This document shows, in pieces, positions 53,488 through 64,000 of a stretch of 64,000 nt of DNA. This DNA is from Triglochin maritima (lineage: Eukaryota; Streptophyta; Magnoliopsida; Alismatales; Juncaginaceae). Made by a program: the position numbers and the translations under genes. The stretch covers positions 26,827,621-26,891,620 of the forward strand of contig OY821784.1 in assembly GCA_963682175.1 (NCBI GenBank). Reading direction: 5' to 3'. The stretch's first letter is position 1; each line of letters starts with the position of its first letter. The notes beneath the pieces are model-generated. The model was not told the origin of the DNA. It saw nothing but the letters and a program-made list of their open reading frames with translations, and searched no databases.

Positions 53488-54499
53488 TCAAGAATCATAT
53501 GGGGTTTTCACAGATCTACAATTTGAATAGCCAAATCTCTCAAGAACTTTCTCAACATGGTAATACTGAGATATTGAAATACCATGAACTAACCTAGTCA
53601 GATTTATACCCAAGATCACATTTGCAACACCCATATCCTTCATCTCAAACTTAGTACACAAGGACTTTGTTTCATGTATTATATTAAGGTTTGAGTGAAA
53701 CAGTAATATGTCATCAACATATAAACACAGTGCAATGCATGCATCACCTTGAACTTTGCAATAGACACACTTGTCAGAATCAATAACCTGGAATCCAAAT
53801 AATAATATAACTTTGTCAAATTTCTCATGCCAAGCTTTTGGGGCTTGTTTAAGTCCATAAAGTGACTTAACAAGTTTACAAACTTTGTTCTCGCTTCCAG
53901 AAGCTATAAATCCTTTAGGTTGATCCAGATAAATTTCTTCTTCAAGATCACCATGAAGAAAAGCAGTTTTTACATCCATTTGATAGATCGTAAAATCATA
54001 TACAGACGTTAATGTTAAAAGAACTCGGATAGTAGTCATATGAGACACTGTAGAATAGGTATCAAAATAGTCTATTCATTCCTTTTGTTTAAACCCCTTG
54101 GCAACTAAACTGGCTTTATACTTATCAATGGAACCATCTCGTTTTAAATTCTTTTTAAATATCCATTTACAACCGATTGTTGAACAACCTTGCGGAAGAT
54201 TTACCAACTCTCATGTCCCATTTGAGAAAAGAATCCATTTCGATCTTAACTGCATCTTTCCAATGCTTTGCTTTGGCTGAAGTCATAGCATCCTTGAAAG
54301 TAGTTGGATCGCCCTCAATGTGGTATGTAATGTAATCACTTCCCAAATCCATGCCAATTCTAGATCGTTTAGTTCTTCTAGGTTCAATTTCATCTTGAGT
54401 TTGGGAAAACTCTGATTCGATAAAGGACCAATCTGCCCCCACGTTTATCATTCTTTCCACATGCTCGTGGATGGAACCAGACGTAGATGGATCACTCAA
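53488..54499 (-). pseudogene. Copia reverse transcriptase
   Basis: The N-terminal part is at 54167-54499 (DPTTFKDAMTSAKAKHWKDA, EMDSFLKW). The catalytic part is at 53488-54048: YQMDVKTAFLHGDLEEEIYL, KLVKSLYGLKQAPKAWHEKF and the active-site YVDD at residues 110-113 of that frame. Stops and a frameshift between 54049 and 54166 separate them (the NSFLFKRAVKYKARLVAKGF-like segment is damaged). It copies element RNA into DNA in functional relatives. Confidence 0.87.
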
Positions 54500-54768
54500 A
54501 AAGGAATCTTATTGAGGAACTCTAGATTTCATGGGAAATACATCTTCAAAAATGTGGCATCACGAAATTCAACAATTGTGTTAACATCTATGGCAGATAT
54601 CTCGGACTTTATTACCATGAATCTGTATGCATAGCGATTAAATCACATATCCGATAAATATTGCATCATCGATCTTGGTCCAAGCTTTTTCCTCTTATAT
54701 TCAAGGATTGACACTTTTGCAAGACAATCTCAAACTCTACGATATTTAAGAATTGGTTTTCGACCATG

Positions 54769-55314
54769 TCAGAGTTCGAAAGGACTGTCCTCCTTATGTT
54801 TTTTAGGAACTTTATTCAGAATATGACAAGACGTATTCAAAGCTTCTCCCCATATATATTTAGGTAATCCTGAACTCTCCAACAATGCATTGATCATATC
54901 ATATAATGTTCTATTCTTTTGTTCAGTAATCCCATTAGATTGGGGAAAATATGACGTCGTTACCTTATGAACTATGCCAGAATCCCGACAAACTTGTTGG
55001 AACAGGTTAGACGTATATTCACCACCTCTATCAGATCTCAACCTCTTAAGTTTCTTTTCAGTTTGTGTCTCTGCTTCATTCTTAAAATTAAGGAACTTAG
55101 ATAGTACTTCATCTTTACTTTTCAAAAGATAAACATGGCAATATTTTGAACTATCATCAATGACAGTGATGAAATATTTCTTTTTATTCTTAGTTAACAT
55201 GGTCTTAAATTCACAAGTATCAGTGTGTATGAGTTCTAAAATACCGATACTTAAAAATACTGATCTGATAGAGGTGGTGAATATACGTTCAACATGACTT
55301 AAAAAGCACCGCAA
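54769..55314 (-). pseudogene. Copia integrase core
   Basis: Open for 181 codons: LELIHTDTCEF, YFITVIDDSSKYCHVYLLKS, RLRSDRGGEYTSN, SYFPQSNGITEQKNRTLYDM and LPKYIWGEAL, NKVPKKHKEDSPFEL. The Asp, Asp, Glu catalytic residues are present. The pre-integrase finger is partly lost to a frameshift near 55300. Confidence 0.87.
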
Positions 55315-55708
55315 GACAAGTACCCTTTACAATAAAAGTACCATTGAGAGTAATCACAACTTTGTTACATTTAAAAGTCACTTCATAACCATGATCAACT
55401 ACTTGACACAGACCACTAATAATATTGCGACGAACAACAGGCACATGATGCGTCATGTACAGCGAAAGAACTCGTCCTAAAGGTAACTTCAAGTCGATAC
55501 ATCCAACACCAAGCACCTTTGCAACATTCCCATCGGCCATAGACACTGATTTTCCATCAACACGCTGGTAAGAGACAAACATGGACTTGTCAGCACATAC
55601 ATGCACATTAGCCTTTGTGTCAACCAACCACTCATGTGGTTCGTAAATGGAAAGTACTCGAGGATTAACAGAAACAAACTTACTGTTGGTCTCGCCCACC
55701 CCAGTCAA
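55289..55708 (-). pseudogene. Copia protease with altered active site
   Basis: EPHEWLVDTKANVHVCADKS aligns with the family's WLVDTGANVHVCAD, so the active-site Gly of DTG is Lys. The rest of the domain is open (VDGKSVSMADGNVAKVLGVG, VVRRNIISG). Inactive by inference. Confidence 0.82.
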
Positions 55709-55717
55709 TACATTGAC

Positions 55718-56083
55718 CTAAGGAGTCAATTCAGTGGTACCTTGTTGGCGTTTTACTTTCTTGCAAGGACAATCCTTAGCCCAATGCCCAACTTGTCCAC
55801 AAATCCAACATGGTTTGTTTGTTGGCTTTTCCTGGATTTTGGCCTTAGGTTCTATCTAATTAGAATATTGTGGTTTTCCTTTAAAATGCGACTTAGATAA
55901 GGATCTGGTTAATACGTTTGCTTTTTGTTGGAACTCCACAGGCATCATTGGTTTTTCACCCTGATGTTCCTCCTCGATTACAATAGCAACCATTAGGTCA
56001 TCCATAGTCAAATTTCCTCTACTATGCTTTAGAGACATACCGAAGTCCTCCCAGGACCGAGGGAACTTCTTTATGATTGACAT
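55718..56083 (-). pseudogene. Copia gag C-terminal part with zinc knuckle
   Basis: KKFPRSWEDFGMSLKHSRGN and LTMDDLMVAIVIEEEH are the end of a UBN2-type gag. The CCHC knuckle CWICGQVGHWAKDC is intact. A TAG at 55718-55720 separates it from protease. The N-terminus is missing beyond 56083 because of the junction with a family C LTR. Confidence 0.82.
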
Positions 56084-56084
56084 T

Positions 56085-57832
56085 ACAAGTGAGTGACAAC
56101 ACGGGTATGCAAAAGAGGAAAATATTACTTTTGTATACTGAATAGACCTAATAAGTAAAATATTATAGAAATGTGTTTCTGTGTCATTAATATTTTACTG
56201 TGTCTTTGGTCCTTTGATATGAGACTTATATCTAATCACTTAAGGAATACTTAATTAGATCAATGTCTTGAACTATCGATCAGTGTAGTGTAAAGGCATT
56301 GGTTGGTTAAGTACAACTTTTGTTGGAGAAGATAGTTAGTCAAAAGATTATCATTGCCCCTCTTAATTGAGTGATGATATTAGTGGGCCCCTTGATAAAG
56401 CAAAGTTATAATGTGCACAATGTGATTTGAGTTAAGTCACATATTTATAACTAGCTTAAAGAGATCAAGAAATGAATACTAATACAAAGATGACACAATA
56501 CTACTTTGTGTGTATTCTTAATATCATGAGGCAAGGGACGGACACAAGTGGTGCACTCCATCACTAAATGGACCGGGTTTTGGTTCGAGTGGTATCAAAG
56601 CTTGATTTTTGGTTCATATGATGTGTCAGGTTTCTTATAGAAAATATGACACATGTGGTGAACAAGTAAAATCAATCATGTTATATATAACATAATTAGA
56701 ATCATGATAAATTCATATGAGATGCATATATTATGGGGTGCAATAATTTATTGTTGCATAGGATAATATATTGCATAAGTTGTGAATTTGCTAAAACCCC
56801 CTCAAGTTCAAATTTTGTTGGAAATAAATCCAAAATTTGAAAAAGGCAAAATCGGGTAAACGTTCGGTAATCCGTTGAGGTTCGGTCGACCGAAGGATCT
56901 GTGGATCGGTCAACCGAACATGGAACGGATAATCGTAACTGATTGACCGAACTTGACCAAAGTGCCTGGAGCTTTGGTACGGTGTACCGAACCAGAAACG
57001 GTCGACCTAACAATGTCAAGTTCCGATATTTTCGGTTAACCGAATAGCACTCGGTTTTAGACGTGAATGGGTCCGATTGGTTAAGGAGAATTTTTCTCCT
57101 TAAGATTCGGTCATCCGTCACGTACTCGGTTAAACGATCGTGACAAATTCGGTTAACCGAGTGGGACTCGGTAAACCGAACAGCGGTCGATTTTCTGCCT
57201 TTGATTATTAAGAGATTAATTTGATCGATGGTTGGATTAGCTCTAAATTTGGTCAAACGTTTTGTGGGTGCATATAATGCATTATGGAATTAGTTTGTGA
57301 GAGAAATTGTCATAAAACCGTGGCTTAAGAATAGCCATGATTAAGAGTAAGATTGGAACCTATAAATAGGTCCTTATTCTCCCTAATTGGGTTACACAAT
57401 TCAGAAATTATTTTCTCTCCTAATTCACTACTAAAACCCACGAAAATTCTCTTAGTTTTCTAAGTCTTTGGAAGGAGAAATCTCAGATTTTAAGGAAGGG
57501 GTTTGTAGCTAGATTTTAAGCTTGTTTGGAGATCGATTGGCTAGCTCCTTTCTCTCCAACCTTGTTTAGGGTTTCGGTGAACACTCGGAGGCATCCGACG
57601 CAACAAGAAGCGAAGATTGGCTTCCTCAACGTCTCTGAAACGTCAAGAAGTTTTTGAGAACTTCTAGGTATGAATTTCGGAGTCCCTTCGTGTTTGTTTT
57701 AATAAGTTTTTGAAACTAGTTGTTAAAACAAACCGATGCATGCATAAATAAATCGAAGAAAATTGTAATAGATCCTTATTATACATGAAAATTCGAAAAA
57801 TATATATGTATAATTAAACATGAAATCCTACA
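56085..57832 (+). repeat. 5' LTR, family C, 5' truncated
   Basis: Joins the LTR at ACAAGTGAGTGACAAC, equivalent to about 63413. Contains a palindrome array (56881-57181: TTCGGTCGACCGAA, ATCGGTCAACCGAA, TTCGGTTAACCGA and others), a TATAAATAG box at 57361 and ends GAAATCCTACA. Confidence 0.85.
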
Positions 57833-57833
57833 G

Positions 57834-57845
57834 TGTTATCAGAGC
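57834..57845 (+). other. Primer-binding site, tRNA-iMet (one mismatch)
   Basis: TGTTATCAGAGC, one base from the standard TGGTATCAGAGC, 1 nt after the LTR. Confidence 0.88.
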
Positions 57846-59332
57846 TTAGGGTTCAATTTTCTTATGATTTATGGCTGTAAACGAATTTAGTTTGCCATCT
57901 AGGATTTAAACAATTCGGTTTTACCGGTTTTTCGGTGTATGGATGTTTTGTTGATATAATTCTCCATAATAATTCGTCTGAATGTTTTAAGAGTTTTAAA
58001 ACATGCCATGTGATTATTGGAATTAGGATTAAGACATTAGTCCAACTTACAATAATTTCGTTTTATTTAAAAACAATTATTTTGTAAGAGAATCAACAAA
58101 ACCGAAAAACTGCAGTTCATCTTTCCATTGGAAATTGGATGGACAGCGGTTCAAAAATAGTTTTGAACTATGGATGAATGAAAAATGTTTTTAATGGATT
58201 TCAAAATATTTTTCAAAGAATTGTTGAGAATTCTGGATGATTGATAAATTAGATTCTGTAGTTTATAACAATTGCGTGCATGGATGCTTGAGTTGCTTTG
58301 CAGGATTGTGAGTTTATATGTTCCAAATCAGACACTACAAATGTATGTAATTATTATTATACAGGGGTTTATGTATGTAAAAGCCAAAATTCTCTCTATT
58401 TCCGTCTTTTAGATAGTTGCATTTGCATATGAGAGGTTTTTACATAGGACTTGCACTAGTCGGTTTTATCGAATGTGAGGAGCATGTTTATTTTCTGTAA
58501 AATCTACATCTCCGGTGCAAGAGGAAGTCGCCGCTGTAGCGCATCGATCGAGGATTGAAGATCAGGGATCGAGGATCGATGATCGAAGGGAACATATAAA
58601 CTCACACGATGTGGATTGTGTGAATGTTTAATTTCTGTTTTTATCTTGATATGCATGTGATGAATGTGTTGAATGTTAGGATGTGTATGATTAATAATAT
58701 GCATGATAACCTAAAATTCTAAATCACATGTTAAATTGTCCAACAAAAATTAAGAATAAATTTCCTTCTTATTTCATCCACTAGCAGCCATTGATCGAGG
58801 GATACTCTGCTCGCCCTTAGCGGGAGATAGCTCCCTCTATCTTTGGGAATAGTGGGAGATATAAAGGTTGTCTGTTGTTGTGCCACAATTAAATATATGA
58901 GGTGTGTTTCACCCTAGTGAACCCCAAGTATGTTTAGTTGTGAATACAATAGATAAACGTATCTCGTATCAAATGAAAATAAGTTTTCTTAACATTACCT
59001 AGAGCCCTCGCTCGGTTTTGGGAAAAAGTTTTTCTTACGAGGATAGGTCGTATTCCCTCATAATTAAAACGACAAGAGTCACAAGAGTTTGAAGATGCTA
59101 AATGTTGCTAAAATTCAAAAAGGTTGTGATTAGAAAATGTTTTCTTACCTTGATATTGTAATGTATTCGATAGCCCTTAGCTAGTCTATATTACAATTAA
59201 TAGGATCTTGGATTGTTGCATTTATGGGCAAGATTTTAATTTGCAATATTTACATTTATATATTCGATATATGTATGCATGTGTATTAAAACATAAAATT
59301 GGCATTAAAACCTGTATAATTTATTTTGTAGA
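57846..59332 (+). other. Leader of the family C copia element
   Basis: AT-rich, without a protein-like frame. Short direct repeats of GATCGAGGAT occur near 58546-58580. A 1.5-kb leader is long for copia and could hold packaging signals or residues of another insertion. Confidence 0.5.
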
Positions 59333-60304
59333 AATGTCTAATATCCAACCAATTGTGCGATCTATGATCGAAAAGAATCCTTTGCAAAATGATGGCTCAA
59401 ACTTCATGAAATGGCAACAAATCTTAACATCGTGTTGAGGTTTGAAAAACTATCTCATATTTTGGATGGTGAAATCCCAAAATTGAATGAGAAGACAACC
59501 GATTATGAGAAGGAGGCGATAGCCAAGTGGGAAGACCAAGAGAACCAAGTTCACGGTCTAATGTTGGCATCCATGGGTGACTCGCTTCAAGCGAGATACT
59601 TGGATTCAAAACCCAAGAAGACCATGGAGGCTTTAACAAAGATGTTCATGGATAGTGCCCGAAAGGAGCGCTATAAGACCACCATCGCACTCACAAGGTG
59701 CCATATGGCGGAGGGAACATCGGTATCTATGCATTTTCTCACGATGCAAGGATACCTTGAGAAATTGTCGAAGCTCTCTTCTCCAATGCCCGAGGACATT
59801 GCCGAAGATCTGATTCTTGGCTCTCTAGCCCCGTCCTTCAAGGACTTTGTGATGCACTATCATGTGCGTGAAAAAGGGATGAGTCTTGAGGAGCTTCACA
59901 ACGCTCTCAAAACGGCTGAAGTTGACATGGGCAAAGGTCAGGACAATCACATCCTAGCCGTCCATGAGAGGAGCAAAAAGATCAACAAAGGTAAAGGCAA
60001 ATTTACCAAAGATACGTCAATCAAGAGCAAGGGAGTAGGATGTGCTCATGGGAGTGCCTCAAGGGGGAAATCTTTCAAATCTCCAACTCCCAACACGGAG
60101 TGCTTTCACTGTGGTGAAAAGGGACACATCCGACCGAATTGCCCCAAGTACAAGGAAGACCTTGAAAATGGGATGATTGAACGTAGGCGCCCGAGAAGCG
60201 CCATAGGTATGTTTGTTATTGAGATAAATTTAATCACCTCTATCCTTGATTTGGTAATGGTTACCGGATCTTGTGCTCACATAATTTTGATGTGCAGCTA
60301 TTGA
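59333..60304 (+). pseudogene. Copia gag (UBN2-type) with N-terminal frameshift
   Basis: Start ATG at 59333 (MSNIQPIVRSMIEKNPLQ). The frame shifts near 59430 and continues as LNIVLRFEKLSHILDGEIPK, EAIAKWEDQENQVHGLMLAS, MEALTKMFMDSARKERYKTT and PEDIAEDLILGSLAPSFKDF. Zinc knuckle CFHCGEKGHIRPNC (CX2CX4HX4C) is intact. Apart from the one frameshift, gag is far better kept than pol in the same element. Forms the particle shell and binds RNA. Confidence 0.87.
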
Positions 60305-60736
60305 AGGATAGGAAGGAACTCGTGGAGAACGAGATGATATTGAAGATTGGAAATAGTACAACCATCGCTGCGATTGTACAAGATTCTATGGAGCTTCAAT
60401 AGTCTAGTGATTTAAATTTATCCTTTGAAGAATGTTTGTTATATGCCTTCGATTAGCAAGAACATTTCTGTATCAAGTTTTAGATATGGATAAATTTTAA
60501 TAAATATTTTAATTCTTGCTTGTCTATATCGATGAATGGAATTTTCTATGCAAATACATTCATATAGAATGATTTCTATTTGCTTGAAATAAATAATAAA
60601 CAAACTCAAACAAACAATAACAAAAGAGAAACTAATCTAACTCACGTGAATGATACAATCTTGTAGCACTATCGGATTGGTCAAATAAATGACCAAGAGA
60701 CCTTTCAAGAAGAAAGGAACGAAAACGAATAACTAA
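60305..60736 (+). pseudogene. Copia protease remnant
   Basis: LKDRKELVENEMILKIGNST and nearby segments are recognisable in another frame after the gag end. The catalytic DTG region (about 60250-60290) is unrecognisable as such (VTGSCAHI). Stops follow to about 60700. Confidence 0.65.
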
Positions 60737-61400
60737 TTGGATATGATACATTCTAATGTATGTGGTCCGATAAGTACAAGTGCAAGAGACGGTTTAAAGT
60801 ACTTCATTTTATTCACGGACAACTATAGTCATTATGACTATATTTGTCTAATGGGAAGCAAAAGTGAATTCTTTGACAAGTTCAAGGAATTCGAGGATGA
60901 AGTAATGAACCGACTCAACAAGAATATCGAGTCTCTATGAACGGTTCGTAGGGGTGAGTGCTTAGGATACCTAATTTGACTCTTTCCTAAAGTAGGAACA
61001 TGATATTGCTCGACATGGTTCGATCAAATGAGTCAATCCAAAATTGTCTCTTTACTTTTTGGATTATGCACTACAAATAATGACAAACTCACTAAATAAA
61101 GTTCCATCCAAATCCGTGGAGAAAATGTCTTGTGAGCTATGGAGTTGAAAGACACCTAAGCTCGACTTTCTCAAGATTTGGGGTTGTGAGGTATACATCA
61201 AGAAATTGATGTCGACCAAGCTTCAACCAAAAGCGGATAAGTGCTTCTATATAGGTTGTCCGCGTATGACAAGAGGATACTACTTTTGATATATCACCTC
61301 CAATCGAAAGATTGTAGAGAGAGATATGTTTTTCTGGAATTTCTGGAAAAGAGAGAAAAGTAGTGGGAGTAGAGTTGAGCTTGAGAAAACTCAAGATACT
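60737..61400 (+). pseudogene. Copia integrase remnant
   Basis: DMIHSNVCGPISTSARDGLK and YFILFTDNYSHYDYICLMGS are the start of the core; KIWGCEVYIKKLMSTKLQPK and KCFYIGCPRMTRGYYF are its end. The middle, with the SDRGGE and ERRN motifs, is deleted or scrambled between about 60940 and 61090. Confidence 0.78.
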
Positions 61401-61531
61401 CTACAAGATCATGATGTGAATGTTGCATTCAAGATCATGAAGGCCCAGCCGAGACTCATTTGGTTAGTGGGAGCATGAGTGAGAGATTCTTATAAGAAAT
61501 TGTGAGAGAATCTTAATCATCCTCACCTGGT

Positions 61532-62330
61532 GTGCGTTCGAGAGTCGAACATGAACCTATTCCTCAAGAAATTGTGGAAGAAGTTCGAGAGACACGAAAA
61601 GAACCAAAAGAACTAAGAAGGTCAATGAGGGAAAGGAAGAAACCCAATAAATATGTGGGACTTCATGAGATCATGGTACTAGATACCAAAGATCCCTCAA
61701 CCTTCCAAGAAGCAATGGTAAGAGAAGACTCCAAACAATGGCTTAAGGCCATGGAATCCGAAATAGAATCCATGTATGATAATTAAGTGTAGAACTTGAT
61801 GTGTCTTCCTCAAGAGAAAATGCCATTAAGTATAAATGGGCTTTTAGGAGGAAGATAGACATGGATAGTAACTTGACAACCTACGAAGCAAGGCTTGTAG
61901 CAAAAGTTATACTCAAATTCAAGAAATTGACTTTGATGAAATTTTTGAGAAGTTGTCATATTAAAATCTATTCGGATTATGCTCACTATTACCGCATTTC
62001 ACAATTGTGGGATATGGAAGATGGATATCGAAATGGCGTTCCTTAAACAGGAACTTGGAGGAGGATATGTACATGGTACAACCTCAAGGTTTTGATGATC
62101 CAAATAATAGCGAGAAGAAATGCAAGTTTCGAGAATCCATTTGTGGATTGAAACAAGCATCGAGGAGTTGGAACAAACGCTTTGACGAAGAGGTGAAGGA
62201 GATTCACTTCATTCAAAGTAAAGGAAGACCTTGTTGATACAAGGAGATTAGTGGGAGTCATGTAGTACTTCTGATCTCATATGTCGATGACATATTGCTC
62301 GTGAGCAATCATATACCTTAGCATTAGCAA
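61532..62330 (+). pseudogene. Copia reverse transcriptase remnant
   Basis: RRSMRERKKPNKYVGLHEIM, STFQEAMVREDSKQWLKAME, YKWAFRRKIDMDSNLTTYEA, QPQGFDDPNNSEKKCKFRES, ICGLKQASRSWNKRFDE and, about 62280, YVDDILL. Stops and frameshifts separate each piece. Confidence 0.8.
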
Positions 62331-63150
62331 ACGAGAAATTTCATTGAAATCGGCATTTCAATGAAAAGAAAAGGATAAGGCTCAACCTATCTTGAGAATC
62401 AAGATACATTGAGATACATCCCGTAGACTCATTGGCTTCAGTCAACGTGCATACATTGACAAGGTCTTTGAAATGTTCAGGATGAACAATTCCGATATGG
62501 ACAATATGCCAATGAGTATGTGTATAGGTGTGCAACTCAAGAAGTCTCAATGTGCTCAATCACACAAAGACTTGGAGTACATGAAGGTATCCCTTATGCT
62601 TCGGCAAAAGGAAGGACCATGTACACAATGACTTGCACAAGACTCAATATCTCGTATCCTCTAAACGTGACAAGTGGTCACCAATCCAACGTAAGTCCTA
62701 ATCGTAGGATTGCGGTCAAGAATATTCTGAAGTACCTTAACCGGACTAAAGATAAGGTTCTTGTTTATGGAAGACAAAGGAGAAAATAGCCGAGGGCTGT
62801 TTTGATGCAATTTTTATAGGAATTCTACACAATAAGAGGTTGGAGTGATGATGCGTCATCATTATCGAAGGTGGAGGTATGAGCTAGTGTAGTTAGGAGT
62901 AATATCACTACAGCTAACTCAACCACCAACGAAAGACAAAATAAATAAATAGGTGGACACAACAGTGACACAACTGATCCATTCAACAAACCTTCATACC
63001 AAGCTAAGAGACGAAATATATTTCGAGTCCATGGATCCGAGGATCCATGTGGATTGGTTTGATAGGTGATTTAGGAAGGTTACCCTAGTTATTAATGTTT
63101 TATACATTGAGAATGTATGTGAAAGAAAACTTTGATAACAAGTGGGAGAT
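62331..63150 (+). pseudogene. Copia RNase H remnant and 3' non-coding end
   Basis: Pieces include PYASAKGRTMYTMTCTRLNI and VKNILKYLNRTKDKVLVYGR, the RT-RNase H junction. RNase H proper is barely recognisable (62800-63000). The polypurine tract is GTGGGAGAT before 63151. Confidence 0.75.
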
Positions 63151-64000
63151 TGAAGGGAATGTGTTCTGAAAGTTTTACTTTTAAATGTCAATTATTATGA
63201 ATTGAATGAGAAATCATTTTGTTCCTTGTTTATGTTATTCGTCGTTTAGAAGTGTTAAGGAAGAGGCTCTTGGTCCTTAACCGTAGAGCTCTAAAAGATA
63301 TTGGTTTACATAAAACAAAAGATATTCGCAATCATGGTAATTAACATGGAACATTAATTACCGAGTTAAGATTGTCATGTTGGTCATAGATCATTGTAGC
63401 TCTACAAGTGAGTGACAACACGGGTATGCAAAAGAGGAAAATATTACTTTTGTATACTGAATAGACCTATTAAGTAAAATATTATAGAAATGTGTTTCTG
63501 TGTCATTAATATTTTACTGTGTCTTTGGTCCTTTGATATGAGACTTATATCTAATCACTTAAGGAATACTTAATTAGATCAATGTCTTGAACTATCGATC
63601 AGTGTAGTGTAAAGGCATTGGTTGGTTAAGTACAACTTTTGTTGGAGAAGATAGTTAGTCAAAAGATTATCATTGCCCCTCTTAATTGAGTGATGATATT
63701 AGTGGGCCCCTTGATAAAGCAAAGTTATAATGTGCACAATGTGATTTGAGTTAAGTCACATATTTATAACTAGCTTAAAGAGATCAAGAAATGAATACTA
63801 ATACAAAGATGACACAATACTACTTTGTGTGTATTCTTAATATCATGAGGCAAGGGACGGACACAAGTGGTGCACTCCATCACTAAATGGATCGGGTTTT
63901 GGTTCGAGTGGTATCAAAGCTTGATTTTTGGTTCATATGATGTGTCAGGTTTCTTATAGAAAATATGACACATGTGGTGAACAAGTAAAATCAATCATGT
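63151..64000 (+). repeat. 3' LTR, family C, cut by the window end
   Basis: Starts TGAAGGGAATGTG after the polypurine tract. From 63412 it runs parallel to the 5' LTR from 56091, with two visible differences (near 56151/63469 and 56571/63892). Confidence 0.88.

Larger units (their letters stand above)
50441..56084 (-). mobile_element. Minus-strand copia element (Tork-like), 5' end lost
   Basis: 3' LTR at the left, then RNase H, RT, integrase, protease and part of gag in the expected minus-strand order. The 5' LTR, primer site and gag N-terminus are missing, because a truncated family C LTR begins at about 56085. The left limit is uncertain. Coding parts carry stops but many domains keep their key residues. 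Confidence 0.75.
56085..64000 (+). mobile_element. Copia element, family C, with near-identical LTRs and decayed coding region
   Basis: 5' LTR 56085-57832 (first about 262 bp missing), primer site, 1.5-kb leader, gag, remnants of protease, integrase, RT and RNase H, polypurine tract AAGTGGGAGAT, 3' LTR from 63151 running off the window. About 590 bp can be compared between LTRs (56091-56680 with 63412-64000) and I see two differences, while pol is full of stops. Confidence 0.87.

Overview
The window is a block of nested LTR retrotransposons from a flowering plant, probably a eudicot. Three things support this: the tRNA primer-binding sites (tRNA-Asp in the gypsy-like elements, tRNA-iMet in the copia elements), the Athila-like gag-protease and Tekay/Del-type chromodomain integrase, and one host gene encoding a plant-specific ROP-interactive CRIB-motif (RIC) protein at about 42.7-45.2 kb. 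I saw no rRNA, tRNA or CRISPR.

Layout. 1-11806: a very young, gag-protease-only Athila-like element (409-9009, perfect CCCTC target duplication, one visible difference between its two 1384-bp LTRs). It sits antisense inside the gag gene of a relative whose minus-strand LTR is at 10234-11806. 11807-13654: unclassified. 13655-41673: a multi-level nest. An old copia pol gene is split between 19784 and 40922 by about 21 kb holding several related non-autonomous gypsy-like elements ('family B' LTRs), long copia LTRs ('family C'), a copia element lacking RT/RNase H (24690-28999, itself hit by a hAT-like element with a perfect 8-bp duplication), solo LTRs, an inversion and a head-to-head LTR pair. 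41674-45654: the low-copy island with the RIC gene; its last intron holds a MITE. 45660-49804: a Tekay/Del chromovirus with a large internal deletion (TSD TTTAG). About 50441-56084: a minus-strand copia element whose 3' LTR carries a solo 'family A' LTR (TSD ATAAT). 56085-64000: a plus-strand copia element with nearly identical LTRs but wrecked coding sequence; its 3' LTR runs off the window.

Most elements here are non-autonomous. The youngest has no reverse transcriptase or integrase, so its recent movement implies enzymes supplied in trans.

The most unusual signal is a recurring cis-structure. Two short palindromes stand with starts 21 bp apart, 120-130 bp upstream of the TATA box in every complete gypsy A/B LTR I could examine, again about 135 bp downstream of the tRNA-Asp primer site, and also in an unrelated copia LTR. 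The sequence has two flavours (ACCGCyAATTrGCGGT and ATCyGCCAGTGGyrGAT), but the geometry is kept. A third flavour (CGGTCGACCG/CGGTTAACCG) forms arrays, often paired at 21-22 bp, in the LTRs of two copia families and the Tekay element. I know of no described element that explains it. All coordinates and comparisons were made by eye.
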